From positions 879,627,220 through 879,691,219 of the forward strand of contig NC_081409.1 in assembly GCF_030272615.1 (NCBI RefSeq): a DNA stretch of 64,000 nucleotides, given 5' to 3'. Positions 18,147 through 30,395 of the stretch are shown piece after piece. The stretch's first letter is position 1. Every line of letters begins with the position of its first letter. A program made the translations under genes and the position numbers. The DNA is from Cryptomeria japonica (taxonomy: Eukaryota > Streptophyta > Pinopsida > Cupressales > Cupressaceae). The notes under the pieces were generated by a model that did no database searches, had not been told where the DNA came from, and worked only from the letters and a program-made list of their open reading frames with translations.

Positions 18147-18286
18147 AGGTCTTGTAGAGCCTAAAGAGTAGAAGATTGTAGCCCTCATGTTGAATCTTGT
18201 TCATTGGCCAAAACCAAACCTAGGTCTGTCGATGAGTTAGTGGCAATTTCTCTAGGATCTAGGATCTGTTGATTTGGGAACCAACA
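18147..18286 (+). mobile_element. Gypsy-1 5' LTR, right part, and primer site
   Basis: The sequence resumes after Copia-1 and ends CCAACA at 18286. It is followed by ATTGGAAACTCTACCGGGG, which resembles the TTGGCGACTCTRCTGGGG primer region I know from plant Tat-like Ty3 elements, with two changed bases at a CG position. This supports an LTR end here. No second copy of this exact end is in the window. Confidence 0.45.
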
Positions 18287-18448
18287 GATTGGAAACTCTA
18301 CCGGGGAAAGAAAAGTCAAAGTTGTGTGAAGAGAGTATTTTACCCCTAGTAGTCCTTGTGCAAACACCAAAGTTACAAAAAAATACATTCCCATCTTGGG
18401 TGGTGACTTTAAAAAGAATGAAAACTGGTGATAGCGTGAGAAGCTCAC

Positions 18449-20601
18449 ATGAGTAGCAAGAAGGATACAAACACTTGTACAAGGTGGAGTGAACGCATTG
18501 CAAGATGCAACACACATGACACTGATTTTAGCTCAGATAAGGAAGCTGATCAAGGGAGAAGAGAGGGAATCAAGTCTACAACAATAAAAAAGTGGACTAT
18601 CAAGAACCAAGGTATTCCTCAAAATATTTTTCCTCAAGCATTAGTTGATGCTCTTGTTATTAGAATAGAGGAAGAGAATCATTTGCATGTTAATTTAAGA
18701 GGGAAGGGTATTTCAGAAAGTTATCATAGTGACACATATAGATTTGCATTCGAAGTAGAAGATACAAGTAGTGATGAGTCCTTACCAAAAGATAGTCTTT
18801 TTGTTGGTCACACATTCCCTAATATTGATAAAAATCTACAAAACCCCTATTATGAAGGTCATGTTCAGGACCAGGCTGCTTATGACAAGTTATTTGAATA
18901 CTTTGAGAGGGTTAGGTTACAAAGAGAGTTTGAGGCTAGGTATGCTGATCAGCTAGAAAATGAAAAAAATAATGTTGGTCCAGAGTACACTATTGCTACC
19001 CCTGTGTCTATGAACATTCCTTCAACACAAAATATTTTTCAAACTAAGTTCACTAAGTCCAATGTATGCTCCACCTCGGGGAATGCAACCAGAGGATCAA
19101 CAGAAGAGTTGCAAAGACAATTGGAACAAGTAAGAAGAGAAAGGGACATGATGGCACAAGAAATGTTAAATTTGGCCATTCAGCAGTCCATGCAAATCCT
19201 TGCCCATGGAATTTCTGGTCAAACATCCAGTGTCCCTAGTACTGTCAGCTGCCCTTTAGTCACTTTTGCATCTGTGTCTTCCCATGTGAATACTATTGGT
19301 TCCTCAGCCCTTACTGCCATAAGTACTACAACTCAGACCCTTGTTGTAAGTGTTTTTTCAAAACGTGTAACAATTGCTACCCAAGCTTCTACTCGAGCAA
19401 ATATTTCTAGTACTGCAGCCAATAATGTGCCAATATCGCAGGAATACCTAATTTGTCTTCTGTCCCTGCAGGCATGAGTGTCCTCTTTGCTAATATCCAT
19501 AATAGAAACACCGGTCAGGCAAGTACTAGTCAACACCATGGAGCTCATCAACATCATTATGGTGCACAAGGTCAATACAATACGTTAGGTGAAATTTTTG
19601 TCTCACCACCTATGCAATTTCCTTTTGTCCCACAATATCCTCCCCCACCAGTGTATTAGAACAATAACCAAATTGGAGGAAAGAATGCTTATGAGCAGTA
19701 TTTATAGTTCTTGCAATTTCAACAGCAAATGGTAGGACAATACCAACAACCATATCAGATACCCGAGCAAAAACAACAACAACATCAAGTTCCTAATCAA
19801 GGAAACACACATCAACAACAAATGCACAATTGGTTTTCTAGGAGACCAATGCAAATGGATAGATATCGAGAGATTGGTTTTACTGGGATAATAGGCTTCT
19901 CGAATCCAGTAAGCAATGAATTAAGAGATGCATTCCATAAGTTCTCAGGAAATAATGCAATATCAGGGGAAGATCAGCTCAGAATATTCCAAAACACAAT
20001 GGACAACTTAGAAGTTGAAGGTGAAGATGTTTTCAGGAAAATGTTTATGCAATCTTTGACTGATGATGCTAGGGAATGGTACAAATATTTGCCTAATTTA
20101 TCTGTCAAGTCATTTCAAGACTTTAAAAGGATGTTTAAAGATCAGCATGGTGATCATTCAAACCCTAAATTTTCTTTGCGTGAGTTAACTAGTATCAGAA
20201 AAAATTAGAATGAGGATGTTGCTTTCTTCAATAACAGATTCATCAAAATACTCAACAAGATTCCTCTTAGTTTAAAACCAACTAACAATATGCGATTGGT
20301 TTTCTATTTTGATGCATTTGATCCTAAGATAGGGTATGAGTCCAGATCAAGTAACCCCCCAACCTTGGCAACTGCTTTTAAACTTGCTCAGACCATTGAA
20401 AACACAAGAAAATCCTTAGGAAAAACATCAAGAAGAGATGATGTTAGGATTTTGCCAAATCCAAAGGGACATCACTATAGTAAGGTGCCTAAAGAAGAGG
20501 ATAAGTTGGATAAGGTCATGAGTGACTTAAAATATTTGAGTTACAAAGTGGCTAGAAATGAGAAAGGCATATCACATGATAGGCCACTTTCAAAGGCATG
20601 A
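18449..20601 (+). pseudogene. Gypsy-1 Gag
   Basis: The first frame, from ATG at 18449, has about 340 codons with a charged N-terminus and a coiled-coil stretch (TEELQRQLEQVRRERDMMAQ). A change of frame near 19450 leads to a Gln/His-rich part and then the capsid-like domain with LRDAFHKFSGNN, MFMQSLTDDAREWYKYLPN and DFKRMFKDQHGD, matching the plant Retrotrans_gag pattern around the W-Y pair. Stops are at 19657, 19707 and 20206. Gag would assemble the particle. A degenerate knuckle CMACNLPHTQAQC follows at about 20745-20783. Confidence 0.8.
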
Positions 20602-21294
20602 TAGACCTAAGCTACATGATTTGCCTTACAACACAAACTATAAAGATGGGTGGCTTGTGGTTGGTAACCAAAGGCCAACAAATAAAGAAACAACCGATCC
20701 ATTGAAAAGACTAGGTGTTCATCTTGTGGAAGATAGTCCATAGTGTATGGCATGCAATTTGCCACATACACAAGCCCAATGCACAATAGAAAAATCCATG
20801 GAACAAGATGATGATGTCTATGTTAGCTGCAAGGAAGATGGATTCACTGATCACATGGTGAATATGTTTTATTTTCAAGCTGATAATGAGTATGAGTTCT
20901 CAACTTATAAAGAAAATGACGTAGGAATAGATGTAGATATTCAGAGATTGTGGAACAACAACCATTATCAAGAGGTGTTTTCTGATGAAGAAAGAAAGGA
21001 AGAACATAGGGTCAATGCTTCTAATGACTAGCCTGAAAATATTAGTTTTAGAAGACCCTCTGAGGAGGAAATTAAAAGAGTTACCATGGTTGTAGTTACT
21101 TAGATTAAGAGTGGGTACAATCTAAACCAAGGCGTTCTTTTCCCAACCAAAAAAAACCTAGTGCAATGTTTATAAAAGATAAGCAACCGAAACTAAAGCA
21201 ACAAACTCCTCCACCATCTGCAGAAGAAAAGAACCCTGCCCAATAGTATGTGCCAAAAGAAAGCACAAAATTTAAGTAGATTGAAAAGGAAGTC
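20602..21294 (+). pseudogene. Gypsy-1 Gag C-terminal and linker region
   Basis: The frames here are acidic and interrupted. They contain a zinc-knuckle-like C-X2-C-X3-H-X4-C site (CMACNLPHTQAQC) in a context typical of plant Ty3 Gag ends, then an acidic stretch (QDDDVYVSCKEDGF) and a Lys/Pro/Gln-rich linker leading to protease. Stops at 20601, 20743, 21029 and others break the frame. Confidence 0.6.
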
Positions 21295-22125
21295 ATGACT
21301 GAAATTCCTCCAAAAGTAGTTGTGGCTGAGAAGGAAAAGCAACCAAAGGTAACAATTCAAAAGGAGGTTAATCCAGGTACTTCTGTAGCACCTTCTTTTG
21401 ATATGATGCAAACATTGTCTCAAATAAAAATTTATGTTCCTTTGTTAGAAATGATGAAGATCCTTGAGCATAGAAATAATGCTTTAGCTTCAATAAATGG
21501 AGTTCCTAGTATACCCCAGGGTGTTTTGTATAACAATGTTGTTTTAGAAAATAAGATTAATTGTACACAAGAAGAATACTCTAAAACAATACAAGCTCCT
21601 GAAGTCCTTCTAGGAAGTACTATCACTAAAGTCCTTTCACAAGTGGATCCCTTTTATATGACCTTGATAGTAAATGGCAGGTATGTAAAAAACTATATGA
21701 TTGATTCTGGGGCAGCCATTAATATCATGCCTGTAGGGGTCATGAGGAAACTTGGGTTGAATGTTGACTGCAACTATGGGAAGTGTGATGCCATGGATAA
21801 TAGATTCATCCCTGTGATAGGAATCCTAAAAAAATTAGAAGTCAAGATAGCAAATTTCCCAGAAGCTGCTTACAAAGTAGATGTGATAGTTGTAGAGGTC
21901 CCCCCAAATTATGGTATGATTTTATCAAGACAATGGACAATAGTGGTTGGGGGAAATGTTCAGCTAGATTTATCCTATTCTACTATCCCAATTAATGGAA
22001 AAAGTGTAAGGTTAGAAAGAGAACCTAGATCTGATACTACTATTGATCAAGCTGATCTAAATAAAATGGTAATGTTCTATAACTTTGATATGGGAAACTT
22101 CAAAGTTGAACCTATTCAATCATAA
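21295..22125 (+). pseudogene. Gypsy-1 aspartic protease
   Basis: The frame is open for 276 codons. A leading block LSQIKIYVPLLEMMKI precedes the enzyme domain, and NYMIDSGAAINIMP has the DSGA active-site motif. Later phrases are KLGLNVDCNYGKCDAMDN and VPPNYGMILSRQW. Plant Ty3 elements of this type have the same leading block before protease. It would release Gag and Pol products. Confidence 0.8.
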
Positions 22126-22178
22126 CTAGAGGTTACAGACCTATCATAATTGAAATCTAGAATAGTAAGGAGGATCTA

Positions 22179-22520
22179 TGGCACATGTATTTTGATGGAG
22201 CTCACAACTAGGAAGGGTCGGGTGCAGGAGTAGTTTTTATTGCACCTAGTGGGAAGAATTTTAAGTATTCTTTCCAACTGATTTTTGAGTGCACTAACAA
22301 TGTGGCAGAGTATGAGGAATTTTTATTAGGCTTAAATATTGTTGCTAAGCATGGGATAAAGAAGTTTCCAGTATGGGGAGATTATGAATTGATTGTATCT
22401 CAGGTTAGGTTAGTTTATTCCTCCAAGAATGATAGATTGAAGCAGTACATATCTGCTGTATGGGATTCACTAGAGTTTTTTGATTCCTTTAACATTAAAT
22501 GGATAGAAAGATCAAAGAAT
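22179..22520 (+). pseudogene. Gypsy-1 first RNase H domain (RVT_3-like), 5' part
   Basis: The frame reads MYFDGAHN, a stop, then GSGAGVVFIAPSGK, CTNNVAEYEEFLLGL and VWGDYELIVSQV. These are the D, E and D blocks of the RNase H fold seen in plant Ty3 elements with an extra, archaeal-like RNase H; the usual GDS is GDY here. It lies between protease and reverse transcriptase. N2 has cut it after WIERSKN, and the tail is at 30109. Confidence 0.75.
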
Positions 22521-23638
22521 TGATGAATACTAAGAGGGGGGGGGGGGGGTGAATTAGTATACTAAAAACCTTAGCACTTAAACACTTTACAAGACTAGCA
22601 GTAAACCGATAAAACAGTTTAACGGATAAACTAGTTAACAAACATGCAAACCAAATAGCTAATAATGCATTTACCCACAAAAGAACAAACACCATAATAC
22701 AAGATATTTTGATGTGGAAACCCAAATGGGAAAAACCACGGTGAGATGGAACTCACAAGTCACTATCTGCAGAATAGGAACCAGACTGGTTAAGGTCAGA
22801 CCGGTTAAGGTCTTATAGTGTTCTTTACCAGAACAGATCCTGTTAGGAATCTCAATCTTTGTTAGGAGACAAGTCCGATTAAAGACTACCTTGCTAGAGG
22901 ATTTTAGACTCACAGATGTGAACCACCTTGTTAGAGGATTTACAAGAGGCTTTTGGGCCTACTCGGTTAAGGGCTATAGACTTGTCAAAGATGTGAGTAA
23001 TCAACAAGTGTTTGATCTAGCTAATAGCATTGACTGCTCAGTTAGATCCTTGATAGCTCGTTCTTAATGCACTATTGCATTACTTCAGTCTTCTACACAT
23101 TCATAATCTCTCTAACTTCTCAACCACCTTAAACCCTAGCCATAATATCAACTCTCGCAACAACAATAACAACAACAACAACCTAAAACCCTAGACATGA
23201 TGTCCTTATAAAGGAAACTAATTTCATGTCGGTCCAATAGGATTACATCACAATTTCCTAGGTTCAATGAACCTGGACATATTAGGTAGTACGTCACAAA
23301 AAGCATCGCTACAGTGTCGGCACCGTCAAACAATTGGTGGGTGGTAACTCATCATAAGTATTACCAGTTCATACAAAATGCTGGTTGCCGGTTTGACAAA
23401 AATGAAGACTAGTACAAATGTGTTATGCCACTTTAAACCCTCATACCGCTTGAGGTCAACATGCCGCTTTAGACTGGGAAACACATTCTGTAAAACATCA
23501 ATAGTCTAAAGACTATAATACAACATACCGGTTGGAACAAATACCGGTTGTGCTTTACCACATACATATAAAGAGGATCTCAATGCAAGTGTGTGCCCAT
23601 CAATGACAATCACAACATAAACATCAAAAATGCCAACA
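22521..23638 (-). mobile_element. N2 3' LTR (1118 bp)
   Basis: It runs from TGATGAATAC to ATGCCAACA and is followed by the antisense purine tract ATCTCCCCCTTTGGC (23639-23653). A run of 14 G lies at 22536-22549; the partner LTR has 6 at the same point. A GACCGGTTAAGG-type phrase is duplicated near 22790-22810 in this copy. Confidence 0.9.
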
Positions 23639-23938
23639 ATCTCCCCCTTTGGCATTGATGGCAACACTTAGGAAAATAAAATTTTGACATCTAAGTGTTT
23701 TACAACAAAATCATGCCATTAGCAAAATTGTTCCCCCTCAGCATATATACTATCCCTTTGACAATACAATGTATAACAATTTTGCATAAAGAGCATAAAC
23801 ATTGAGATCTACAGAGCATATTATCAAAATTTGATTACCAGATACTTCTCCAAAATAGAATACTTCTCCCCCTTTGCCAACAATGACAAAGTACCACTAA
23901 ACAACCCTGTTTCCATTTGATATAAAAATAATAAGAGT
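23639..23938 (-). promoter_or_regulatory. N2 polypurine tract and purine boxes
   Basis: The tract next to the LTR reads CAAAGGGGGAGAT in the element strand. Further G-rich boxes lie at about 23732 (TGAGGGGGAAC) and 23866 (GGCAAAGGGGGAGAAG). The spacing resembles that in N1. Confidence 0.65.
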
Positions 23939-26900
23939 TTATGACAATAAGGAATAGTACTTGTCAAAAATAGATTTATAGTCCTGCAAGAATTGCTTCA
24001 TTGATAGAGACCAGGACTCAAGTAGGGAGGTGACCACTTCTTTCTCTGTTTGCATCTGAGAGACATGTTCTTCCATGGCATCAACTGTGCTCATCTCTTG
24101 TGTAACTGTGAAGGCATCCAGGTTCATATAACACTTCTAAAGAATTTGCAGATATGGAAGTAAAACTAGTTGAAGCTCTTGCAAATCTCTAGACCGTGTG
24201 CTGATCTCTTGCCCCATTTTGGCTGACTGGATATGAAACCGGTGAATGGTTTGCCCATAAGTTGTGAAGGAATCATAAGGCAGCTTGAATGTGCTCAAGT
24301 AGGACTGCAAGTCCTGTTCAATTTTTTGCTTATGAGCTAGCACATCATCATAGAACAGATGGGGTTGATAGATTTTACTGAGTAGCATATTCCCCTCATC
24401 TAGAGCATCCCTTATATCCTTTTGCTCTTTCTTCAGTTCAGACCGGAGCTCATTCAACTTCTTCACCAGAGCTATATTAAGAGCCTTTTGATGCTCCTTC
24501 TTGACATTTGCCTTAGCTACTTCTTCCAGGCTCTACACCTGATCATCCACTACTGTGCATAGTAGCTTAAGCTTTTCTAGTGATGATTCAGTGTTTGGAA
24601 GATTTGTATCGAGTATCAAACCGGTAAGTGTGTCCACAGCCGCTTGAATTATATCTTTCTCCTTCTTCCTTCGAATGATTTCAAGGCGCTCTTGAGAAAC
24701 CTTGATGCTCTGCATTAGCTCCAATTCACTTGCAGACTGGAGATCTATAGGATTGGAGAGGTCAGCTGGTTTGGCTTGACTCTCGATTGCCTTCGGAGTC
24801 TCCATCTGGGTAATCTTCGCCGCTTCTCCTGCCTTGTCCTCTTCCGCTTTCTTCTTCTCTGCTTCTCTCCTCTTCTCTGCTCCCTTGTCCTCCTCAGCCT
24901 TTTTCTTTTCTGCTTCCTTCTTCTTCTTTTCATCTTCTTGCTTCTTTTTCTCCTCTTCATCTTTTTTCTTTTTCTCCTCTTCATCTTTCTTCTTTTTCTC
25001 TTCTTCATCTTTCTTCTTCTTTTCCTCTTCATCTTTTTTCTTTTTCTCTTCTTCCTTCTTCTTCTGCTTCTCTTCTTCATCCTTTTTCCTCTTCTCCGCT
25101 TCTTCCTTTTTCTGCTTCTCTTCTTCATCCTTCTTCCTCTTCTCTTCTTCTTCCTTTTTCCTCTGCTCAGCCTCTTTCTTTGCTGCTTCCTATCTGTCCT
25201 CAGCGTTCTTCCCCTGTTCAGCCTGTTGCTCTTGACCTGTTGCCTCAGATGGTATCTCCTGGGTAACATATTCTCCGTCCAGGGCATCGACATCAATAGT
25301 GTCGATTGGTTCATCAACCAAATTTCCTTCATCATCAAATGCTTCATCCGGTTTGGATATAACCGGTTCTTTCTCAGCTTGCCAGTTGGCCAGACGTGCT
25401 TTGTGAGTCTGGACAACGGTTTGCATAAACAGATGGGTTTCTTTCTCGACATCAGCAACTCTACCTTCTAACAGCCAGAGTCTTCTTTTTGTAGTGAAGA
25501 AGAGTCCTTTATTTTGGTCAATAACATCATACAGTTCAGAATTTGGCAGGTCGGGAAAGTACTGTGCAAAAAATTTCTCCCTAATTTCTCGTTCTTTCTC
25601 TATGGTAATGCATCATCTATTATCTAATGACATATATAAAGAATCCGGTGTCTGAGACTTAATCTCTGAGGGTGACCAGTCATTACTACACAAATACTGA
25701 ATTATTTCCTTTTCAACCACTTCCTTTTCATCCTCATTGAAGTCATCAAAACACTCAAGTAAATCATTTAACACTTTTCTCCTAATATTCTTTATTGTTC
25801 TTTGACAATGTGTCAAAGGTTTATAGGGGGAGATATCTATATTTACCGGTGTAGAAGATGCCAGTTCATTCTTGGTCTTCTTCTTTTCTTGATGTGTTTT
25901 CTTTGGCTTTTCATCAGACAAGGTTTCTTTTGAGTCCGAAGAGGTGTTCCTTATCTTCCTCTTTCTCTGGAACACTTTAACCGGTTTAGCTTCCGCTTTC
26001 TTTTTTGCTGGTGACCACTTGGTCACTTTTGGAGTTCCAGTAGTAATTGGTGTGGATGCTGTAGGCACTACCTTTGCCTTCTTCTTTGCCGGTTCCTTCT
26101 CTTTCACTGCTGGTGGTTCCTCAGTCGGTGCTATCCTCTCTAGGTAGGTGCCGGTTCTCTTCACCTTAGGGTCAAGCGGTGAGGCAATAAGGGTAGAGGT
26201 ATACCCTTCCAGCATATCGTACATCACCTCATAGCCCATTGACTCCACTTCTTCCTGTCTAGGCTCAACAACCTCCATTATGCATTTATCTACTTGGATG
26301 ATGAAGCATATGTCATCTTCATATTTCTTGATGATATCACCCAAGATCCTCACTCTTTGGCTCATCTTCTTTTTAAACTCATCAAAATACTTGTTCAAAA
26401 TATCAGGGTAACCGGTTCCAAGTGCTTCAATTATTTTCTTGATTTGCTTGGTTACCGGTTGGTCACCAGACCACAGAACGTCTCCTGGGAAGGAGCCTTG
26501 GAAATAGAAGAACAACCCTACCAGTAGTTGTCCAAATTTGAACCTAAGTGCATTATCATGTTTGATCGCCTTCAGATTCAATAGGAGTTGTCTCTGCATA
26601 CCAGTGCACAGATCAAATGATGCATCCTCCTTTATCATCTGGTAAGCGGCATTTACCGCTACAATAGATACAGAGTTGATTCTGCTGGCAGAGAATGTCC
26701 TGTAGCCTATCACCATGCAGGCATACTTAACCAGATCATCCTTGATTGAATTTACAGTCATGCCACGTGAGTCACTCACTAAACTGGTGAGCTTGGACAT
26801 CTCAGTTTTGCTAACTGTCCTTAGGGCTTGCACATCCCCTGTATTGCAGAAACCGGTGACTACATGAATTGCCCACGACATGATATCATGTGTCCTTTCC

Positions 26901-27235
26901 AGGTACATCTTATCACCATGGACTCTGCTCAGAATGATCCTTATGTGATCCTCTATAAAATCTTCCAAGAAGTAGACAGCATTGTGGAGCTTTTTCTTCT
27001 CCAAAATATTAAACTTTGGTTTGATCTTCTTATCTTTATCGTAAAATAAACCTAACTGGGTGTGGATAGCTAGAGACCCTAGGTCTTTGAGTTTACAATC
27101 AATATAATATGAGATTCCCTCGTCTACTAACACTCCAACCGGAACTTGTGATAGGGCATTATACTTTAACTTTCGTTGAATAAAACTTTCAGATTCAATA
27201 GATGCACTAGAATTGGTATGAGATGCGGAAGCCAT
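23939..27235 (-). pseudogene. N2 ORF2: large protein of unknown function, best-preserved copy
   Basis: The frame runs about 1,098 codons from MASASHTNSS to YYSLLS. The first 540 codons or so are open. Stops fall at about 25611 (NR stop), 25190 and 24535, and one near 24137. Order: Ser-rich N-terminus; conserved globular-looking region to FGQLLVGLFFYFQGSFPGD; KMSQRVRILGDIIKKYEDD; Lys/Pro-rich linker; LTHCQRTIKNIRRKVL; LWLLEGRVADVEKE; Glu/Lys tract with units of KKKDEEE (about 24830-25190); coiled-coil C-terminus with VVDDQV, DLQSYLSTF and LLESWSLSMKQFLQDY. An in-frame extension upstream of this ATG is open but not shared by N1 and N3. No known catalytic motif is seen; a structural or Gag-like role is possible. 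Confidence 0.75.
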
Positions 27236-27497
27236 GATAGAAACCTTAAGAACTCGAGAAATAACTTTTGAAACACGTGAAATTAGGGCTTGTAGATTCT
27301 CCTTTACTTCACACTCCGTCGGTTGTTGAATCACCGCTTTGTGTTCTCCACTTGACCGTTTCCAATTTGATTTGAATCTCTTTCGCGGTTTCTCAATTTC
27401 TCCAAATCTCTGCTCAAATCGCCTTTTCGTCGCTCTGCTCTTTGAATAACTTTTCTTTGCTCAAAAATTGATAGTGAGAAATGATTTCAAAAATGCT

Positions 27498-27503
27498 TTT
27501 AAA
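27498..27503 (-). promoter_or_regulatory. TATA-like position upstream of N2 ORF2
   Basis: The element strand reads TTTAAAAG at the place of TATAAAT in N1 and N3, 263 bp before the ORF2 ATG, with the same flanking GGTGAG and CATTTCTCAC phrases. Confidence 0.3.
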
Positions 27504-27670
27504 CATAGTCCTCACCTATCATCATTAATGCTCCTCCATTAGGGCATAAACCCTAATTTTGCCTTTTTACCATTTCCGATCTTCTGCCAAGCAACAAGTA
27601 TCACATACCGGTTAAGGTCTTTTTTTGGTATAAACCGAGGGTTCAAAAACATTTTGCCGTTTTGCTCCCC

Positions 27671-27691
27671 CTAAGCTTTTCTGAAGCTTAG
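27671..27691 (-). promoter_or_regulatory. N2 ORF1-stop hairpin (covaried)
   Basis: CTAAGCTT, a loop of five bases, and AAGCTTAG form the stem. Compared with N1 and N3 (CTAAGCCT with AGGCTTAG), the left C is T and the paired G is A, so pairing is kept. AGGGGGAGC follows. Confidence 0.6.
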
Positions 27692-28964
27692 TTTGTCGGT
27701 TATGAGATTTCCACACTAGGTGCAGAAACCGGTTCCTCTTGTAACTCCACTGGTTTCTTCTTCTAGGTTTTGTTCATATCCGCTTGAATAGTGTCAACAT
27801 CAATGTCTCCTTCCGGAGTGACCGGTATATCATCAGATATGCTCTTTCTTGATCTACAGAATCTGGCAATGTGACCCAGTTTGTTGCAGTGATAGCAGAC
27901 CAATCCAGGTGCTCTCCAAGGTCCATTGTTCATGTTTCCATTCTTCCTTCTGCATGTTGCAGCAATGTGACCATGACCATGATAGATCATACAATTTTCT
28001 CTCCATCCGATTGCCGCTTGATAACCACCACTTCTTGGCTGATGATTGAAGACATTAAACCGGTTATGATTCCGATTCACAAAAGGTTTAGGACCAACTC
28101 CTTGGATCCTCTAAGGATATCTTCTAGTGTTATTCATAACAGACCTGCATTCAGATGCTCTATGCCCATACTTGTTGCATGCATAACAGTTACCATCAAA
28201 TCTATAGGGTCTAGGCTTATCATTTAGGAAATAAGGAAAATTGTTGTAAGCCTTACTCCTACACACATTAGCAGCATGTCCTTCTTTAAGACAGTTGAAA
28301 CAAATAGGCTTAAACTTTTGCTTACCTTTATCCTTTGATGCCGGTTGTTTCTTTGATGCTCCAACATTTGTACCAGAGGTCTCACCTTCCTCATTACCGA
28401 AATAACCAAGTCCATTGGTATTCTTGACGGGTTTGGCAGATTCAAGCTTTTGCTCTAGCTTGACAACACTTTTGCTGAACTTAGCAAGTATTTCCTTTGA
28501 CTCAGAGAGTTCTTTGGAAATAGCAACATTTGTTTCTAATAGGTTTTCATTCTCAGAGATGGCAGTGTTCAGTTCTCCTTGCATGTCTTCCTTTTCCACC
28601 TTGCTTTCATGGAGTTGAGCATTTAGGGCACTCATCTCTTGTTTCAGTTTGGAGATCTCAAGATCTCTTTCTTTCACTAGGTCTTCAGCTTTTCTCTGGT
28701 TCTCAAGCTCTTGACACATCTGGATAGTCAATCCTTCCAACTCCTTTCTCAGGTTGAAGTTTGATTCATTCAACTTATTTACTTCTGCAATTAGGGCTTC
28801 CATATCTCCTTCATCTGCAGAACTATTTTCAGATAGCTCCATCAACTTTTCTGCATGTTCTCTCCTTTTTGCTTGAGATGCCTGTATTTGACCATAAGAT
28901 CATCATAGGCTTGCTCAGACTGAGTGAGCCATTGAGTAAGTTCCCTCAAGGTGTATTCCCCCAT
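27688..28964 (-). pseudogene. N2 ORF1: coiled-coil protein with CCHC knuckles
   Basis: It starts MGEYTLRELTQWLTQSE. One base is missing near 28880 relative to N3, shifting the frame before the ENMQK/MMELSE segment. The coiled coil covers about 170 residues. Knuckles are CFNCLKEGHAANVC, CYACNKYGHRASEC, CMIYHGHGHIAATC (second Cys lost) and CYHCNKLGHIARFC. Three stops at CAG or TGG codons lie at about 28110, 27763 and close to the end. Likely an RNA-binding, Gag-like protein. Confidence 0.75.
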
Positions 28965-29000
28965 AGCTCTTTCCAAGTGGTTAAACTTATAGAAAGGTTG

Positions 29001-29012
29001 GCTCTGATACCA
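29001..29012 (-). promoter_or_regulatory. N2 primer binding site
   Basis: The plus strand GCTCTGATACCA is the exact complement of TGGTATCAGAGC, two bases inside the 5' LTR. Confidence 0.9.
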
Positions 29013-29014
29013 AT

Positions 29015-30108
29015 TGATGAATACTAAGAGGGGGGTGAATTAGTATGCCAAAAACCTTAGCACTTAAACACTTTGCAAGACTAGCAGTAAACCGGTAAAA
29101 TAGTTTAACAGACAAACTAGTTAACAAACATACAAACCAAATAGCTAATAATGCATTTACCCACAGAAGCACAAACACCATAACATAAGATATTTTGACG
29201 TGGAATCCCAAATGGGAAAAACCACGGTGAGATGGAACTCACAAGTCACTATCTACAGAATAGGAACTAGACCGGTTAAGGTCTTACAGTGTTTTTTACC
29301 ATAACAGATCCTATTAGGAATCTCAATCTCTGTTAGGAGACAAGTCTGATAAAGACTACCTTGCTAGAGGATTTTAGACTCACAGATGTGAACCACTTTG
29401 TTAGAGGATTTACAAGAGGCTTTTGGGCTTACCCGGTTAAGGGCTATAGACTTGTCAAAGATGTGAGTAATCAACAAGTGTTTGATCTAGCTAATAGCAC
29501 TGACTACTCGGTTAGATGCTTGATAGCTCATTCTTAATGCACTATTGCATTACTTCAGTCTTCTACACATTCATAATCTCTCTAACTTCTCAACCACATT
29601 AAACCCTAGCCGCAATATCAACTCTCGCAACAACAATAACAACAACAACAACCTAAAACCCTAGACATGATGTCCTTATAAAGGAAACTAATTTCATGTC
29701 GGTCCAATTGGATTACATCACAATTTCCTAGGTTCAATGAACCTGGACATATTAGGCAGTACGTCACAAAAAGCATCGCTACAGTGTCGGCACCATCAAA
29801 CAATCAGTGGGTGGTAACTCATCACAAGTATTACCCATTCATACAAAATGCTGGTTGCCGGTTTGACAAAAATGAAGACTGGTAGAAATGTGTTATCCCG
29901 CTTTAAACCCTCGTACTGCTTGAGGTCAACATGCTGCTTCAGACCGGGAAATACATTCTGCAAAACATCAATAGTCTAAAGACTATAATACAACATACCG
30001 GTTGGAACAAATACCGGTTGTGCTTTACCACATACATATAAAGAGGATCTCAATGCAAGTGTGTGTCCATCAATGACAATCACAACATAAACATCAAAAA
30101 TGCCAACA
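29015..30108 (-). mobile_element. N2 5' LTR (1094 bp)
   Basis: It runs from TGATGAATAC to ATGCCAACA and aligns with 22521-23638 over its length. It has six G at 29030-29035 against 14 in the partner. It lacks the short duplicated GGTTAAGGTCAGACC segment of the partner. Confidence 0.9.
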
Positions 30109-30390
30109 AGAATATTATGGCAGATTTTTTAGCAAATGTTGCTTTGAAGAGTGATGATATCACCTTAGCTGGAATTTAAAGAGTGGAAGTGAAAACTAGG
30201 CCTACCATACCTGACAATGTATGCAATTGGTAAGTTTTTAATGATGATGCTAACCTATTGAAGTTTTTGCATTGCATAGATGAGTATGAGAGTAAAGAAA
30301 TTGATTTTAATGCTTTTGTGGAGACTGTAGATGGAAAAGACATTGTTTTTGGAAATGAGATAGTGTAGCTAAAGACAAAAAAAATCCTAC
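30109..30390 (+). pseudogene. Gypsy-1 first RNase H, 3' part, and linker to reverse transcriptase
   Basis: The frame continues from 22520: NIMADFLANVALKSDD (the N-ADxLA end of the RNase H fold), then a stop and VEVKTRPTIPDNVCNW and VFNDDANLLKFL. The RPxIPDN phrase is one I know from plant Ty3 polyproteins between an RNase H and the reverse transcriptase. Several stops are present. Confidence 0.7.
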
Positions 30391-30395
30391 AAGGA

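Larger units (their letters stand above)
22521..30108 (-). mobile_element. N2, complete two-ORF non-autonomous LTR element
   Basis: The ends are TGATGAATAC and GCCAACA on the plus strand. The duplication AGAAT at 22516-22520 and 30109-30113 flanks it exactly. Both LTRs, the exact primer site, ORF1, ORF2 and the purine tract are present in minus orientation. This is the best reference copy of the family. It sits in the first RNase H of Gypsy-1, whose frame reads across the gap. No polymerase or integrase frame is seen. Confidence 0.92.
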
